Shown in pieces: positions 10,848 through 20,066 of a DNA stretch of 64,000 nt. Position 1 is the stretch's first letter, and the number at the start of each line of letters is the position of its first letter. The stretch is from Tistlia consotensis USBA 355 (GTDB taxonomy: Bacteria; Pseudomonadota; Alphaproteobacteria; Kiloniellales; DSM-21159), in the NCBI RefSeq assembly GCF_900177295.1, contig NZ_FWZX01000007.1:62001-126000 (forward strand). Reading direction: 5' to 3'. A program made the position numbers and the translations under genes. The notes under the pieces are model-generated. The model was not told where the DNA came from. It searched no databases and worked only from the letters and a program-made list of their open reading frames with translations.

Positions 10848-10935
10848 CGAGGTCGTCCCGCGGGCCCGGCGCCAGGAGGCCGCGCTCGCGGAGGGCGACC
10901 GGATCGAGATCCTGTCGCCGATGCAGGGAGGCTGA
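10738..10935 (+). CDS. thiS: Sulfur carrier protein ThiS
   Basis: This 65-residue ubiquitin-like protein carries sulfur as a C-terminal thiocarboxylate and donates it to ThiG. It starts [20 protein letters not shown] and ends in SPMQGG with the Gly-Gly tail needed for activation by ThiF. The central stretch VALNS-like [10 protein letters not shown] and the ILSPMQGG end are diagnostic. Its first 110 bases are also read in the thiO frame. The next gene, thiG, begins two bases after its stop. No thiF is in the window, so activation must come from a gene elsewhere. Confidence 0.94.
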   Translation: MRLIVNGRELESEATTLAALLAELKFLGNCYATAVNSEVVPRARRQEAALAEGDRIEILSPMQGG

Positions 10936-10936
10936 G

Positions 10937-11713
10937 ATGGCACCGGCGCTCTACGGAACGGCCCTGCGCTCGCGGCTGCTGCTCGGCACCGCGCAGTACC
11001 CCTCGCCGGCCGTCCTCGCCGAGGCGGTGCGCGCGTCCGGCGCCGCCGCCGTCACCGTCTCGCTGCGCCGCGAGACGGCGCAGGGCGGCGCCCGCGGGGC
11101 GTTCTGGGAGCTGCTCCAGGGCCTCGACGTCGCGCTGCTGCCGAACACCGCCGGCTGCCATACGGTCAAGGAAGCGGTGACCACGGCCCGTCTGGCCCGC
11201 GAGCTGTTCGGCACCGACTGGATCAAGCTGGAGGTCATCGGCCACCACGACACGCTGCAGCCGGAGGTCTTCGCCCTGGTCGAGGCGGCGCGCATCCTGT
11301 CGGACGAGGGCTTCCGGGTCTTCCCCTACACGACCGACGACCTGGTCGTCGCCGAGCGGCTGCTCGAGGCCGGCTGCAAGGTGCTGATGCCCTGGTGCGC
11401 GCCGATCGGCTCGGCCAGGGGACCGATGAATTCCGACGCTCTGCGCGCGCTGCGCGCCCACTTCCCGGAGACGCCGCTGATCGTCGACGCCGGCCTCGGC
11501 CGCCCCTCCCACGCGGCCGCCGTGATGGAGCTCGGCTTCGACGCCGTGCTGCTCAACACCGCCGTCGCCAAGGCCGGTGACCCGGTCGCGATGGCCTGCG
11601 CCTTCGCCCGGGCGGTCGAGGCCGGCTGCGCAGCCCATGCGGCCGGCCTGCTGGAGCCGCGCGACATGGCGGTGCCCTCAACTCCGACGATCGGACGGGC
11701 GGTCTTCTCGTGA
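10937..11713 (+). CDS. thiG: Thiazole synthase ThiG
   Basis: This 258-residue TIM-barrel enzyme makes the thiazole phosphate moiety from deoxyxylulose phosphate, dehydroglycine and ThiS thiocarboxylate. Recognisable segments are [43 protein letters not shown] (with the Schiff-base Lys), [20 protein letters not shown] and [19 protein letters not shown]. The family often reads LMPLAAPIGSG, so MPWCAP is a slight variant. It begins one base after thiS and its stop overlaps the GTG start of thiE. Confidence 0.96.
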   Translation: MAPALYGTALRSRLLLGTAQYPSPAVLAEAVRASGAAAVTVSLRRETAQGGARGAFWELLQGLDVALLPNTAGCHTVKEAVTTARLARELFGTDWIKLEVIGHHDTLQPEVFALVEAARILSDEGFRVFPYTTDDLVVAERLLEAGCKVLMPWCAPIGSARGPMNSDALRALRAHFPETPLIVDAGLGRPSHAAAVMELGFDAVLLNTAVAKAGDPVAMACAFARAVEAGCAAHAAGLLEPRDMAVPSTPTIGRAVFS

Positions 11714-12315
11714 GGCTCGATCCCTTCTACCTGATCGTCGACGGCGCCGACTGGATCGAGCGTCTGGTGCCGCTCGGCGTGCGGCTGGTGCAGCTGCGCA
11801 TCAAGGGGCGGGACGAGGCGTACCTGCGCGCCGAGATCCGCCGCGCCCGGGAGACCTGCGCCCGGCACGGCTGCCGGCTGGTCGTCAACGACCACTGGCG
11901 GCTGGCGATCGAGGAGGGCTGCGAGGCGGTCCACCTGGGCCAGGAGGATCTCGCTGCGGCCGACCGGGCGGCGATCCGACGGGCTGGGCTGAGGCTCGGC
12001 CTCAGCAGCCACGACCCGAGGGAGCTGGAGGCCGCCCTGGCGGCCGGGCCGGACTACGTCGCCCTCGGCCCGATCTATCCGACGGTGCTGAAGAGGATGA
12101 CGTGGGCGCCCCAGGGCCTGGACCGCCTCGCCGACTGGAAGCGCCGCGTCGCCCCGCTGCCGCTGGTCGCCATCGGCGGCCTGACTCCGGAGCGGCTGTC
12201 GGGCGTCTTCGAGGCCGGCGCCGACTGCGCTGCCGTGGTGACCGACGTGCTGCGCCATCCCGATCCGGAGGCGCGCACGCGCGACTGGCTGGCCGCGACG
12301 ACGGTCTGGCGCTGA
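11710..12315 (+). CDS. thiE: Thiamine phosphate synthase ThiE
   Basis: This 201-residue enzyme couples the pyrimidine pyrophosphate and thiazole phosphate to thiamine phosphate. It shows the ThiE landmarks [21 protein letters not shown] (the usual form is NDR/ND-x-x-xLA), [29 protein letters not shown] and VAIGGLTPE. The GTG start overlaps the thiG stop by four bases, so the two are translationally coupled. It ends the riboswitch-led operon. No thiD is present in the cluster, so hydroxymethylpyrimidine kinase must be encoded elsewhere. Convergent with the chemoreceptor gene, four bases away. Confidence 0.93.
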   Translation: MRLDPFYLIVDGADWIERLVPLGVRLVQLRIKGRDEAYLRAEIRRARETCARHGCRLVVNDHWRLAIEEGCEAVHLGQEDLAAADRAAIRRAGLRLGLSSHDPRELEAALAAGPDYVALGPIYPTVLKRMTWAPQGLDRLADWKRRVAPLPLVAIGGLTPERLSGVFEAGADCAAVVTDVLRHPDPEARTRDWLAATTVWR

Positions 12316-12319
12316 CCGG

Positions 12320-14377
12320 TCAGGCGGCGCGCACCCCGGCCAGGAAGCTGCCGACCTCCCGGCGCAGCGTCTCGGCCTGCTGCGACAGCTGCCCGGAGGC
12401 GCCCCGCACCTCCTCCGCTGCCCGGCCGGTCTCGTCCGACGCCTCGCTGACCTCGGCGATGCCGCCCGAGATCTCCCGCGTGCCCTCGGCCAAGCCCTGG
12501 ATGCTGCGCGACATCTCGTGGGTCGCGGCGGTCTGCTCCTCGACCGCGCCGGCGATCGCGGTCGCCGTCTCGGCGAGCAGCGCGATCACCCGGCGCACGC
12601 GCTCCATTGCCGAGACCGTGCCGGCGGTCGACTGCTGCATCGCGGCGATCTGGCTGCCGATCTCCTCGGTCGCCCTGGCCGTCTGCCCGGCCAGGTTCTT
12701 GACCTCGGAGGCGACGACCGCGAAGCCCTTGCCGGCGTCACCAGCCCGTGCCGCTTCGATCGTCGCGTTCAAGGCCAGCAGGTTGGTCTGGTCCGCGATG
12801 GCGCTGATCAGCTCGACCACCTCGCCGATCCGCTGCCCCGCCTCGGCGAGCTCGCGCACCGTCCCGCCGGCCGCTTCGGCCTCCTCGATCGCGCTGCCGG
12901 CGGTCACGCTCGAGCTCGAGACCTGGCGGCCGATCTCGTCGATCGACTTCGAGAGCTCCTCCATCGCCGCGGCGACGCTGGAGACGTGCTGCGAGGCGTC
13001 ACTGGCCGCGCCGGCAACCCGGCGCGCCTGGCCGTTCGCGCTCTCCGCCGTTTCGCTCATCGAGCCCGCCGTCTGGCGCAGCTGGGTCGAGGCGGCGGAG
13101 ACCGCCTCCAGGATCTCCGCGGCGCCGCTATCGAAGGCGTGGCACAGCCGCTCGATCTCCGCTGCCCGCGCGGCCTTGGCGGCCTGCTCGCCGGCCTGCT
13201 CCGCTGCCAGCCGCTCGGCCTCAATGGCGTTGCGGCGGAACACCTCGACGGCGCGCGCCATCGCACCGATCTCGTCGTGCCGATCGCCGTCGGTCACCGC
13301 CAGCTCGTGCCGGCCGGCAGCCAGCTCGGTCATGACGCCGGTCATGCGCCGGCAGGGCCGGGTGATGCTGCGCACCACCGCGAAGACCGCGAGCGACGTC
13401 AGGGCGAGCAGCAGCAGGACCAGGCCCGCCGACAGCGCGAGCTCGCGCCGCGCGGCGGCGAGCTTGCCGTCGATCCCGGCCGTGAGATCGGCCGCCAGCA
13501 GGTCCTCGAGCTGCTTCAGGCGGTCGATGCGCGCCGTCGCCGCATCGAACCAGGCAGACGCGGTGACACCGTCGAGGGGCCCGCCATAGCCCGCGTCGAT
13601 CGCGATACGACGGAGCCGGGCGACCTCGGCGAAGGTGGCATCGCCGGCGAGCGCGCGGAAACGCTCCCGCTCGGACGGGCTCGCGGCCTCGCGGAAGCGG
13701 TCGAGGAACTGGTCCTGCGCGGTGACGAGCGCGAGCAGCCGCCGGTGCAGGGCCGGCGGGAACGCGCTGGCCGCGAAGCCGTTCGCGCCCATGGCCCGTT
13801 CCAGGCCGGCGCGCTCCTTGGCCTGAAGGACCGACACGTAGGCGGTGATCGTCTGCCTGACGTCGGGATCCCGGCTCAGCACCGCCATGCGGGAGACCAG
13901 GCCGATCAGCTGGCCGACCGTCTCGCTGTAGGCGGCGACGCTGTCGGCCAGGGAGAGCGTGCCGTCGCCGACGTTCCGGCGCAGGGCCGGCAGCGCGTCG
14001 AGACGCTCGACGGCCGCCGTGAGTTGCGCATCGAGCGGCGCCTCCTGCCGGCGGGCCTGCCTGGCGAGCAGGTCGCGGGTCGGGCCGAGCCGGGCGTCGG
14101 TGGCGCGGCGCTGCGCGTCGAGGCGGTCGGCGAAGCCGCCCTGCCGGCCGGCGCCGATGAACCCGGCGGAGATCCCGCGCTCCTTCTGGAGCTCGTGGAC
14201 GAGATCGCCGACCGCCGGCGCCCAGCCGGCCAGCGCCTTCAGCTCTTCGGCCGTGCGCGTGCCTTGCCAGGCGTCGGCGACGAACAGCCCGGCGAAGGCC
14301 AGCAAGCCGAGCATCGGCAAGAGGGCGCTGACGGCGACCCGGGTCGCGACGGGGGCATCCTGCAGGAAGCGTTTCAT
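12320..14377 (-). CDS. Methyl-accepting chemotaxis protein with NIT sensor domain
   Basis: This 685-residue chemoreceptor has a membrane helix at about 15-35 and a long all-helical periplasmic domain with [16 protein letters not shown] near its start, the hallmark of the NIT (nitrate/nitrite-sensing) family. A second membrane helix follows ([20 protein letters not shown]), then a HAMP segment ([13 protein letters not shown]) and a C-terminal signalling domain. Its hairpin tip reads [21 protein letters not shown], followed by [18 protein letters not shown]. It should signal to CheA/CheW. The ATG at 14377 has AAGGAG six bases upstream. No che genes are adjacent. The ligand is unproven; NIT domains can sense nitrate or nitrite, but not all do. 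Confidence 0.92.
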   Translation of the reverse strand: MKRFLQDAPVATRVAVSALLPMLGLLAFAGLFVADAWQGTRTAEELKALAGWAPAVGDLVHELQKERGISAGFIGAGRQGGFADRLDAQRRATDARLGPTRDLLARQARRQEAPLDAQLTAAVERLDALPALRRNVGDGTLSLADSVAAYSETVGQLIGLVSRMAVLSRDPDVRQTITAYVSVLQAKERAGLERAMGANGFAASAFPPALHRRLLALVTAQDQFLDRFREAASPSERERFRALAGDATFAEVARLRRIAIDAGYGGPLDGVTASAWFDAATARIDRLKQLEDLLAADLTAGIDGKLAAARRELALSAGLVLLLLALTSLAVFAVVRSITRPCRRMTGVMTELAAGRHELAVTDGDRHDEIGAMARAVEVFRRNAIEAERLAAEQAGEQAAKAARAAEIERLCHAFDSGAAEILEAVSAASTQLRQTAGSMSETAESANGQARRVAGAASDASQHVSSVAAAMEELSKSIDEIGRQVSSSSVTAGSAIEEAEAAGGTVRELAEAGQRIGEVVELISAIADQTNLLALNATIEAARAGDAGKGFAVVASEVKNLAGQTARATEEIGSQIAAMQQSTAGTVSAMERVRRVIALLAETATAIAGAVEEQTAATHEMSRSIQGLAEGTREISGGIAEVSEASDETGRAAEEVRGASGQLSQQAETLRREVGSFLAGVRAA

Positions 14378-14527
14378 GGCCGGCTCCTTGATCCTACCTG
14401 GAGCCCGCTCCCTACGCCGCGGCCGGCACGCCCGATTTGCCCCCGGACAAATCCGCACGGAAAAGTTGCGCCCGCCTGCCTCGGACCAGCGGTCCTGCGA
14501 CCGGCCGGACTCGGAGACCGACCCGAC

Positions 14528-15508
14528 TCAGAAATGCGTCCAGCCGCCGCGGCCGAGCGTCAGGGGCCGACCCTCGGCGTCGAGGACCCGGACCGTGCCG
14601 CGCTCCGCCGCCACGGCCCGGCCGATCCGGGTCAGCGGCAGCCCGAGCCGCGCGGCGAGCGCCGGGACCGCCGCGGCGCGCGCCTCGGCGACACCGAACA
14701 GCAGCTCGTAGTCGTCGCCGCCGGTCAGCACCCGGGCGAGTAGCTCGGGACGGGCGTCGAGGGCGGCCCGGGCGGCGGCCGAGAGCGGCACCGCCGCCGT
14801 CTCGATCTCGATCCCGACCCGCGATTCCTCGGCGAGGTGCCCGGCGTCGGCGACCAGGCCGTCGGAGACGTCGAGGCCGGCACTGGCGAGGCCGAGCAGC
14901 GCCGGGCCGAGCAGCGTGCGGGGCCGCGGCAGGCGGTAGCGCCCGGCAAGGAAGGCCCGGTCGGCCTCGCTTTCGAGCTCGAGCCGGCCCTGCAGCAGGT
15001 CGAGGCCGAGCGCGGCGTCGCCGATCGTGCCCGAGACGTAGAGCAGCTCGCCGGGCCGGAGCGTGCTGCGCTCCAGGCAGCGGCCCGTCGGCACCGCGCC
15101 GAAGGCGGTCAGGCTGAGGCAGGTCGGCCCCGGCGTGCGGGTCGTGTCGCCGCCCAGCAGCGTCACGCCGTAGCTCTTCTGATCGGCGGCCAAGCCGGCG
15201 ACGAAGCGCTCCAGCCAGGCATCGTCGATCGTCGGGCCGAGGCAGGTCGCGAGCAGGTAGCCGCGCGGCTCGGCGCCCATCGCCGCGAGGTCCGAGAGGT
15301 TGACCCGCAGCAGCTTCTGCGCGACGGCGTCGGCCGGATCGTCGGGCAGGTAGTGCACGCCCTCGACCATGGCGTCGACCGTGACGACGCTCTGCTCGCC
15401 CGCGGCCAGCTCGATCAGCGCCCCGTCGTTCCTGAGGCCGAAGGCGCCGGGCGCGCCGGCGCTGAGCGGCGCGTAGAGGCTGGCGATCAGCTCGAATTCG
15501 CCCCGCAT
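14528..15508 (-). CDS. thiL: Thiamine-monophosphate kinase ThiL
   Basis: This 326-residue ATP-dependent kinase converts thiamine phosphate to thiamine pyrophosphate, the last step of the pathway. The N-terminal GLRNDGALIE has Asn where most ThiL proteins have DD. VTVDAMVEGVHY, VNLSDLAAMGAEP, LLGGDTTRT, GLDVSDGLVAD and TGGDDYELLFG are the AIRS/PurM-family signature segments. The ATG at 15508 follows AAGGGG. It is the last gene of ribE-ribBX-ribH-nusB-thiL, with 34 bases after nusB. It complements the thiCOSGE operon on the other strand 2.2 kb away. Confidence 0.94.
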   Translation of the reverse strand: MRGEFELIASLYAPLSAGAPGAFGLRNDGALIELAAGEQSVVTVDAMVEGVHYLPDDPADAVAQKLLRVNLSDLAAMGAEPRGYLLATCLGPTIDDAWLERFVAGLAADQKSYGVTLLGGDTTRTPGPTCLSLTAFGAVPTGRCLERSTLRPGELLYVSGTIGDAALGLDLLQGRLELESEADRAFLAGRYRLPRPRTLLGPALLGLASAGLDVSDGLVADAGHLAEESRVGIEIETAAVPLSAAARAALDARPELLARVLTGGDDYELLFGVAEARAAAVPALAARLGLPLTRIGRAVAAERGTVRVLDAEGRPLTLGRGGWTHF

Positions 15509-15542
15509 CGAGACCCCTTCGTCCGGCCGGGCCGGCGATCCC

Positions 15543-16037
15543 CTACTCCGCGAACTCTTCCTCGCGCAGGGAGCGGGCCAGGCGGTCGAGCATGCCGTTG
15601 GCCATGGCCGGCTCCTTGCCGAAGAAGAAGTCGTGGGCGATGCCGACGTACTCGGCGATCGCCGCGCGCGCCGGCACCTCGAACTTGTAGGCCAGCTCGT
15701 AGAGCCCGGCGCGCAGCAGCACCCGCAGCAGCGTGTCCAGGCGTTCGACGCTCCACGCCTCGTCGACCACGGCCGAGAGCATGTCGTCGAGCTCGCCGCG
15801 CCGGGCATGGACCTCTCGGACCAGCTCGGCGAACAGCGCCTGGTCGAGCTCGCCGAGCGCGTGGCCGTCGATCTCCTCGTTGACCCGGTGCTGCAGGAAC
15901 TCCAGGACCACGGCGTCGGGATCGATGCCGGCGATCTCGATCTGATAGAGCGCCTGCACGGCGGCGAGGCGCGCCGCCCGGCGCTTGCCGCCGCCGGGCC
16001 GCGGCTTCCGGTCCTTGTGTTTCGCGGGCTCGGCCAT
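15543..16037 (-). CDS. nusB: Transcription antitermination factor NusB
   Basis: This 164-residue all-helical protein binds the boxA RNA element together with NusE (S10) and promotes antitermination in rRNA operons. The N-terminal ARLAAVQALYQIEIAG and the C-terminal KFEVPARAAIAEYVGIAHDFF are typical NusB segments (family: VPxxVxInExVelAk). A basic, Gly-rich tail of about 20 residues precedes the core. It starts four bases after the ribH stop, keeping the ribH-nusB order common to proteobacteria. Confidence 0.94.
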   Translation of the reverse strand: MAEPAKHKDRKPRPGGGKRRAARLAAVQALYQIEIAGIDPDAVVLEFLQHRVNEEIDGHALGELDQALFAELVREVHARRGELDDMLSAVVDEAWSVERLDTLLRVLLRAGLYELAYKFEVPARAAIAEYVGIAHDFFFGKEPAMANGMLDRLARSLREEEFAE

Positions 16038-16040
16038 GGC

Positions 16041-16505
16041 TCAGCGCGGGAACAGGTGGAAGTGGCGCTTGAGCTCGACCATGGCCAGGCAGGCCTTGGC
16101 CGCGTCGCCGCCCTTGTCGCGGCGGTCGACGGCGGCACGCTCCCAGGCCTGGGCGTGGTTCTCGACGGTCAGGATGCCGTAGCCGAGCGCCAGCGAGTAC
16201 TGGCAGGAGAGGTCGGCCAGCTTGCGCGCGCTCTCGCCGCAGACGTAGTCGTAGTGGGTGGTCTCGCCGCGGATCACGCAGCCCAGGGCGATGTAGCCGT
16301 CGAAGCGCCGCCGGCCGGCGTAGAAGTCCATCGAGCGCACGGCATAGCCGATCGCCGCCGGGATCTCGAAGGCGCCGGGCACTGCGAAGCGCTCGAAGGT
16401 GGCGCCGGCGGCCTCGAGCGAGGCCATCGCGCCCTTGACCAGCTCGTCGGCGATGTCCTCGTAGAAGCGGGCCTCGACGATCATCAGGTGCGGGGCGTCG
16501 GTCAT
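16041..16505 (-). CDS. ribH: 6,7-dimethyl-8-ribityllumazine synthase
   Basis: This 154-residue enzyme condenses 5-amino-6-ribitylaminouracil with dihydroxybutanone phosphate to make lumazine, the riboflavin precursor. Visible landmarks are VEARFYEDIADELVKGA, FAVPGAFEIPAAIGYA, GYIALGCVIRGETTHYDYV with the catalytic His, and YGILTVENHAQA. Family members assemble as pentamers or 60-mers. It lies 13 bases after ribBX, in the same order as in most alphaproteobacteria. Confidence 0.96.
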   Translation of the reverse strand: MTDAPHLMIVEARFYEDIADELVKGAMASLEAAGATFERFAVPGAFEIPAAIGYAVRSMDFYAGRRRFDGYIALGCVIRGETTHYDYVCGESARKLADLSCQYSLALGYGILTVENHAQAWERAAVDRRDKGGDAAKACLAMVELKRHFHLFPR

Positions 16506-16518
16506 CGGTCGGTCTTCC

Positions 16519-17718
16519 TCAGGCGTGCAGGGGGCGCTGGCCGACGACCCGGAGGCCGTAGCCGTCGACGCCGACGATCGTGTGGCGGGTGTTGTGCAGC
16601 AGGATCATGTCGCGCACGCCGAGGTCGAGCAGGATCTGCGCGCCCTCGCCGTAGTCGCGCAGGGCCGTGCCCGGCTGGCCGCCCTCGCCCCCGCCGTCGA
16701 GATGGCGCGCGCGCAGCGCCTCGGCCAGGGACTGCGGGCTGGGATCGCGGATCAGCACGACGACGCCCCGGCCCTCCTCGCCGACCAGGCGCAGGGCCTC
16801 CTGCAGCTCGCCGCCGCGGTGCAGGGTGGTGTCGCCGAGCACGTCGTCGAGCACCGAGAGCGCGTGGACGCGCACCGGCACCGGCTGGCCGTCGTCGATC
16901 GCCCCCTTCCAGAGCGCGACGTGCTCGGCGCCGGTCACGACGTTGCGGTAGAGGCGCATCCGGAAGCGGCCGCCGTGGCGGCTGTCGAAGCTCGCCTCCT
17001 CGGTGCGCTCGACGATCTTGTCGTAGCGCCGGCGGTAGGCGATCAGGTCGGCGATCGTCGCGAGCTTCAGGCCGTGGCGCTGGGCGAAGGCGATCAGGTC
17101 GTCGCGCCGGGCCATCGTGCCGTCGTCGTTCATGATCTCGCAGATCACGGCCGAGGGATTGAGGCCGGCGAGCCGCGCCAGGTCGACGCCCGCCTCGGTA
17201 TGGCCGGTGCGCGCCAGCACGCCGCCGTCGCGCGCCATCAGCGGGAAGACGTGGCCCGGCATGGCGATGTCCTCGGCCCCGCTCTCGGGATCGATCGCCA
17301 CGGCCACAGTGCGCGCGCGGTCCGGCGCCGAGATGCCGGTGGTCACCCCTTCCTTGGCCTCGATCGAGACGGTGAAGGCGGTGTCGTGGCGGCTCTCGTT
17401 CTTGCGCGCCATCATCGGCAGGCCGAGCTGCTCGACGCGGTGGCGGGTCAGCGCCAGGCAGATCAGGCCGCGGCCGTAGGTCGCCATGAAGTTGATCGCG
17501 GCCGGCGTGCACATCTGGGCCGGGATCACGAGGTCGCCCTCGTTCTCGCGGTCCTCGTCGTCGACCAGCACGAACATGCGGCCGTTGCGCGCCTCCTCGA
17601 TGACCTCCTCGATCGGCGAGACAAGCTCGCGGAAGGTCAGGCGCCAGGGCTCGTCGCCCCCCTCGGCGCCCCCCTCAGCGCCCTGCTCGCTGCCCGGGTT
17701 CTGAACGGCTTTGGCCAA
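16519..17718 (-). CDS. ribB: Dihydroxybutanone-phosphate synthase fused to an inactive GTP cyclohydrolase II-like domain (RibBX)
   Basis: This 399-residue protein has a complete N-terminal RibB domain (about 25-230). It converts ribulose 5-phosphate to dihydroxybutanone phosphate, with VLVDDEDRENEGDLV, MATYGRGLICLAL, SRHDTAFTVSI, HVFPLMARDGGV and RTGHTEAGVDLARLAG. The C-terminal domain resembles GTP cyclohydrolase II in fold segments but reads VRVHALSVLDDVLGDT where active enzymes have HSECLTGDVFGSLRCDC. All zinc cysteines are therefore missing. This matches the RibBX variant described in proteobacteria, in which the second domain lacks RibA activity. The start is TTG with AGGAGG eight bases upstream. 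A real ribA must lie elsewhere. Confidence 0.9.
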   Translation of the reverse strand: MAKAVQNPGSEQGAEGGAEGGDEPWRLTFRELVSPIEEVIEEARNGRMFVLVDDEDRENEGDLVIPAQMCTPAAINFMATYGRGLICLALTRHRVEQLGLPMMARKNESRHDTAFTVSIEAKEGVTTGISAPDRARTVAVAIDPESGAEDIAMPGHVFPLMARDGGVLARTGHTEAGVDLARLAGLNPSAVICEIMNDDGTMARRDDLIAFAQRHGLKLATIADLIAYRRRYDKIVERTEEASFDSRHGGRFRMRLYRNVVTGAEHVALWKGAIDDGQPVPVRVHALSVLDDVLGDTTLHRGGELQEALRLVGEEGRGVVVLIRDPSPQSLAEALRARHLDGGGEGGQPGTALRDYGEGAQILLDLGVRDMILLHNTRHTIVGVDGYGLRVVGQRPLHA

Positions 17719-17721
17719 GGC

Positions 17722-18393
17722 TCAGGCCTCCTGCTGGGCGGCCGGCACGAGGCGGGCGACGTAGCGGGCGATCAGGTCGATCTCGAGGTTGACCCGCTGG
17801 CCCGGCCGGTAGCTGCCGAAGGTCGTGACCGACGCAGTGTGGGGAATGACGTTGCAGCCGAAGACCACGGTCGCGTCGGCCCGCGCCGCCTCACCCCCCG
17901 CCGTCACGTCCTGGTCCTCGACCTCGTTGACGGTCAGGGAGACGCCGTCGAGGGCGACCGAGCCCTTGGGCGCCAGGAAGCGCCCGAGCGCGGCCGGAAC
18001 GGCGAAGCGGTAGCGCTTCGAGTCGCCCTCGGGACGGATCTCCAGCACCTCGGCGAGGCCGTCGACGTGGCCGGAGACGAGATGGCCGCCGAGCTCGTCG
18101 CCGAGCCGCAGCGAGCGCTCGAGGTTGACCGGCGTGCCGACCCGCCAGTCGCCGATCGCGGTCTTCGCGCGGGTCTCGGCCGAGGCGTCGACGGCGAACC
18201 AGCCCCGGCCGTTCTCCAGGGGGCCCTTCTCGACCACCGTCAGGCAGCAGCCGTTGCAGGCGACCGAGGCGCCGAGCTCCAGCCCCCCCGGCCCGTCGCC
18301 CGTGTCGTAGGCGGTTTCGATCTCGATGCGCAGGTCGCCGCGCTGCTCCAGCGCGCGCACCCGGCCGCGGTCTGTGACGATCCCCGTGAACAT
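17722..18393 (-). CDS. ribE: Riboflavin synthase, alpha chain
   Basis: This 223-residue enzyme dismutates two lumazine molecules to riboflavin. It starts MFTGIVTDRGRV, the family's N-terminal signature. Two tandem lumazine-binding barrels follow, with ASVACNGCCLTVVEKG and VNLERSLRLGDELGGHLVSGHVDG in the first, and KGSVALDGVSLTVNEVE and VNLEIDLIARYVARL in the second. It stops three bases before ribBX. In related genomes ribD and nrdR come directly upstream; here the upstream neighbour is an unrelated sugar isomerase gene. Confidence 0.96.
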   Translation of the reverse strand: MFTGIVTDRGRVRALEQRGDLRIEIETAYDTGDGPGGLELGASVACNGCCLTVVEKGPLENGRGWFAVDASAETRAKTAIGDWRVGTPVNLERSLRLGDELGGHLVSGHVDGLAEVLEIRPEGDSKRYRFAVPAALGRFLAPKGSVALDGVSLTVNEVEDQDVTAGGEAARADATVVFGCNVIPHTASVTTFGSYRPGQRVNLEIDLIARYVARLVPAAQQEA

Positions 18394-18482
18394 GCCGGTT
18401 AGCTAGGACGTTCGGCCGCCGCTGTCCAGCGAGGTCTGCGCCGACCAGGGTCGCAGGGCCGCCGCGGGCCGGCCGGCCCCGC

Positions 18483-19055
18483 TCAGAGCGCGACCGCGCG
18501 CGTCTCGTAGACCGCCTCGCCGATCAGCAGGTCGATGGTCGCGGTCAGCCAGATCGAGTGGATGGACTCGACGACGTTGTAGGCGTGGGACGGCACCCAG
18601 AGCGCGACGTCGGACAGCGTCTTCAGCGGATTGTCCTCGTCGCGGCCGGTGAAGCTGACCACCGGCAGGCCGGCCCCGCGGGCGTAGCGCGCGGCATTGA
18701 CCACCGAGGGCGAGGTGCCGCTGACGCTGATCAGCACCACCGCGTCGCCCGGCTGGGCATGGTGCTCGACGGCCTTGGCCATCCAGTGGTCGTAGCCGAA
18801 GTCGTTGGCGAAGCAGGTGATCAGGTTCGGGTCGTGGAAGGTGACCGAGCGGACCCCGCCCTGCTTGGTGAAGTCGACGGCGCCGTGCTCGGACAGGGAG
18901 GCGCTGGCACCGTTGCCGGCGAACATCATCTTGCCGCCGCGGTCCCGGGTCGCGACCGCCAGGTCGCGGAAACGCTCGATCTCCGGATAGATGCTCGGCT
19001 CGAAGGCGAGCTTGCGGTACTGATCGAAATAGCCGTCCAGGAAGTGCTTCGACAC
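18483..19055 (-). CDS. SIS-domain sugar-phosphate isomerase (GmhA-like)
   Basis: This protein of about 190 residues has one SIS domain. The glycine-rich MMFAGNGASASLSEHGAVDF and the phosphate-binding LISVSGTSPSVVNAARYA are characteristic of phosphoheptose isomerase (GmhA) and its relatives. GmhA makes heptose precursors for lipopolysaccharide or surface glycans, which fits its place at the edge of the polysaccharide locus. The conserved acidic and His residues of true GmhA could not be checked by alignment, so another SIS sugar isomerase is possible. I chose the GTG at 19055 (GGCGAGG upstream); a second GTG at 19121 would add 22 Pro/Ala-rich residues. Confidence 0.8.
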   Translation of the reverse strand: MSKHFLDGYFDQYRKLAFEPSIYPEIERFRDLAVATRDRGGKMMFAGNGASASLSEHGAVDFTKQGGVRSVTFHDPNLITCFANDFGYDHWMAKAVEHHAQPGDAVVLISVSGTSPSVVNAARYARGAGLPVVSFTGRDEDNPLKTLSDVALWVPSHAYNVVESIHSIWLTATIDLLIGEAVYETRAVAL

Positions 19056-19217
19056 GGGGGGAGCCTCGCCTTTCGCCGCTGCCCCGGGGCGACGGGGCGG
19101 CGCTGTCGTCTGCTGCCGCACCGGCGCGCTGCCGCGCAGGCCCTCGGCACCCGCCGCTCCTATCGCCTCTCGGCCGGCTTGGCAACCGAAACCCGCGACG
19201 CCGGGACCCGGAGGGCC

Positions 19218-20066
19218 TCAGCTCTGCAGGAAGCGCTGCTCGCCGCCCTCGAGCACCAGCGCGGTCAGCCGGCCGCTCATGTAGGCGCCGGTGTCGACCG
19301 CGATGCGGGTCGGCGTGACGGTCGGCCGCCTGACCGGCGTATGGCCATGCACGACCAGCTGCTCGCAGCCGACCTCGTCGGTCAGGAAGGGCTCGCGGAT
19401 GTTCATCAGCTCCTCCGGGTCCTGGCGCGCCAGCGGCACGCCGGGCCTGACGCCCGCGTGGACGAAGAGGTAGTCGCCGGCGCTGTAGTGGAACCGCGTC
19501 TCGTCGAGGAAGCGCCGATGCGCGGCCGGCAGGGCCTCGGCCAGGCGTCCGGCGAGCGTGCCCCAGTCGTCGGCCGCCGCGGCCCGGCGGCGCCGGCCGC
19601 CCGGCCCGCCCGCCGCCGCGGCCAGATCCTCGCCGCCGCCCTGCTGCCCGCCCGGCTGCCCGAGGCCGATGCCGTAGCTGTAGAGCGTCGCGGCACCGCC
19701 CAGGTCGAACCACAGGCGGCCACTGTCCGGCGCCTCCAGGAAGCGGCGCATCATCTCGTCGTGGTTGCCGCGCAGGAAGACCTTGTCGGCCCCGGGCCAG
19801 GGGTCGCCGGCGAGCAGCTCGATGACCTCGCGCGACTGCAGGCCGCGGTCGACGTAGTCGCCGAGGAACAGCAGCGTGAAGGCGGTGCCCGGCGGAGCCG
19901 AGGCGGCATCGGCGCGGATCTCGGCGAGCAGCCGCTCCAGGAGGTCGAAGCGGCCGTGCACGTCGCCGATCGCGTAGAGCCGCTGGCCCGGCGGCAGGCA
20001 CGGCTGCTCCGGCCGCGCCGGCTGCGGCGCCCCGCCGAAGATCCTCGAGAAAAGTCCTCTGCCCAT
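19218..20066 (-). CDS. PPP-family metallophosphoesterase
   Basis: This 282-residue phosphatase carries the full set of PPP metal-site motifs: YAIGDVHGRFDLL, LLFLGDYVDRG, FLRGNHDEM, and later YLFVHAGVRPG and VVHGHTPV. Such enzymes bind two metal ions and remove phosphate from Ser/Thr/Tyr proteins or dinucleotides. Between about residues 110 and 150 there is a low-complexity insert rich in Gly, Ala and Arg that the family normally lacks. The ATG at 20066 was preferred to a longer frame because the core begins soon after it. It flanks the polysaccharide locus, and no dedicated Wzb phosphatase is present. Confidence 0.85.
   Translation of the reverse strand: MGRGLFSRIFGGAPQPARPEQPCLPPGQRLYAIGDVHGRFDLLERLLAEIRADAASAPPGTAFTLLFLGDYVDRGLQSREVIELLAGDPWPGADKVFLRGNHDEMMRRFLEAPDSGRLWFDLGGAATLYSYGIGLGQPGGQQGGGEDLAAAAGGPGGRRRRAAAADDWGTLAGRLAEALPAAHRRFLDETRFHYSAGDYLFVHAGVRPGVPLARQDPEELMNIREPFLTDEVGCEQLVVHGHTPVRRPTVTPTRIAVDTGAYMSGRLTALVLEGGEQRFLQS

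Noticed and set aside
16519-17100. GTP cyclohydrolase II activity of the C-terminal half of ribB
   Set aside because: The zinc cysteines and the catalytic segment are missing, so I do not call it a bifunctional RibBA.
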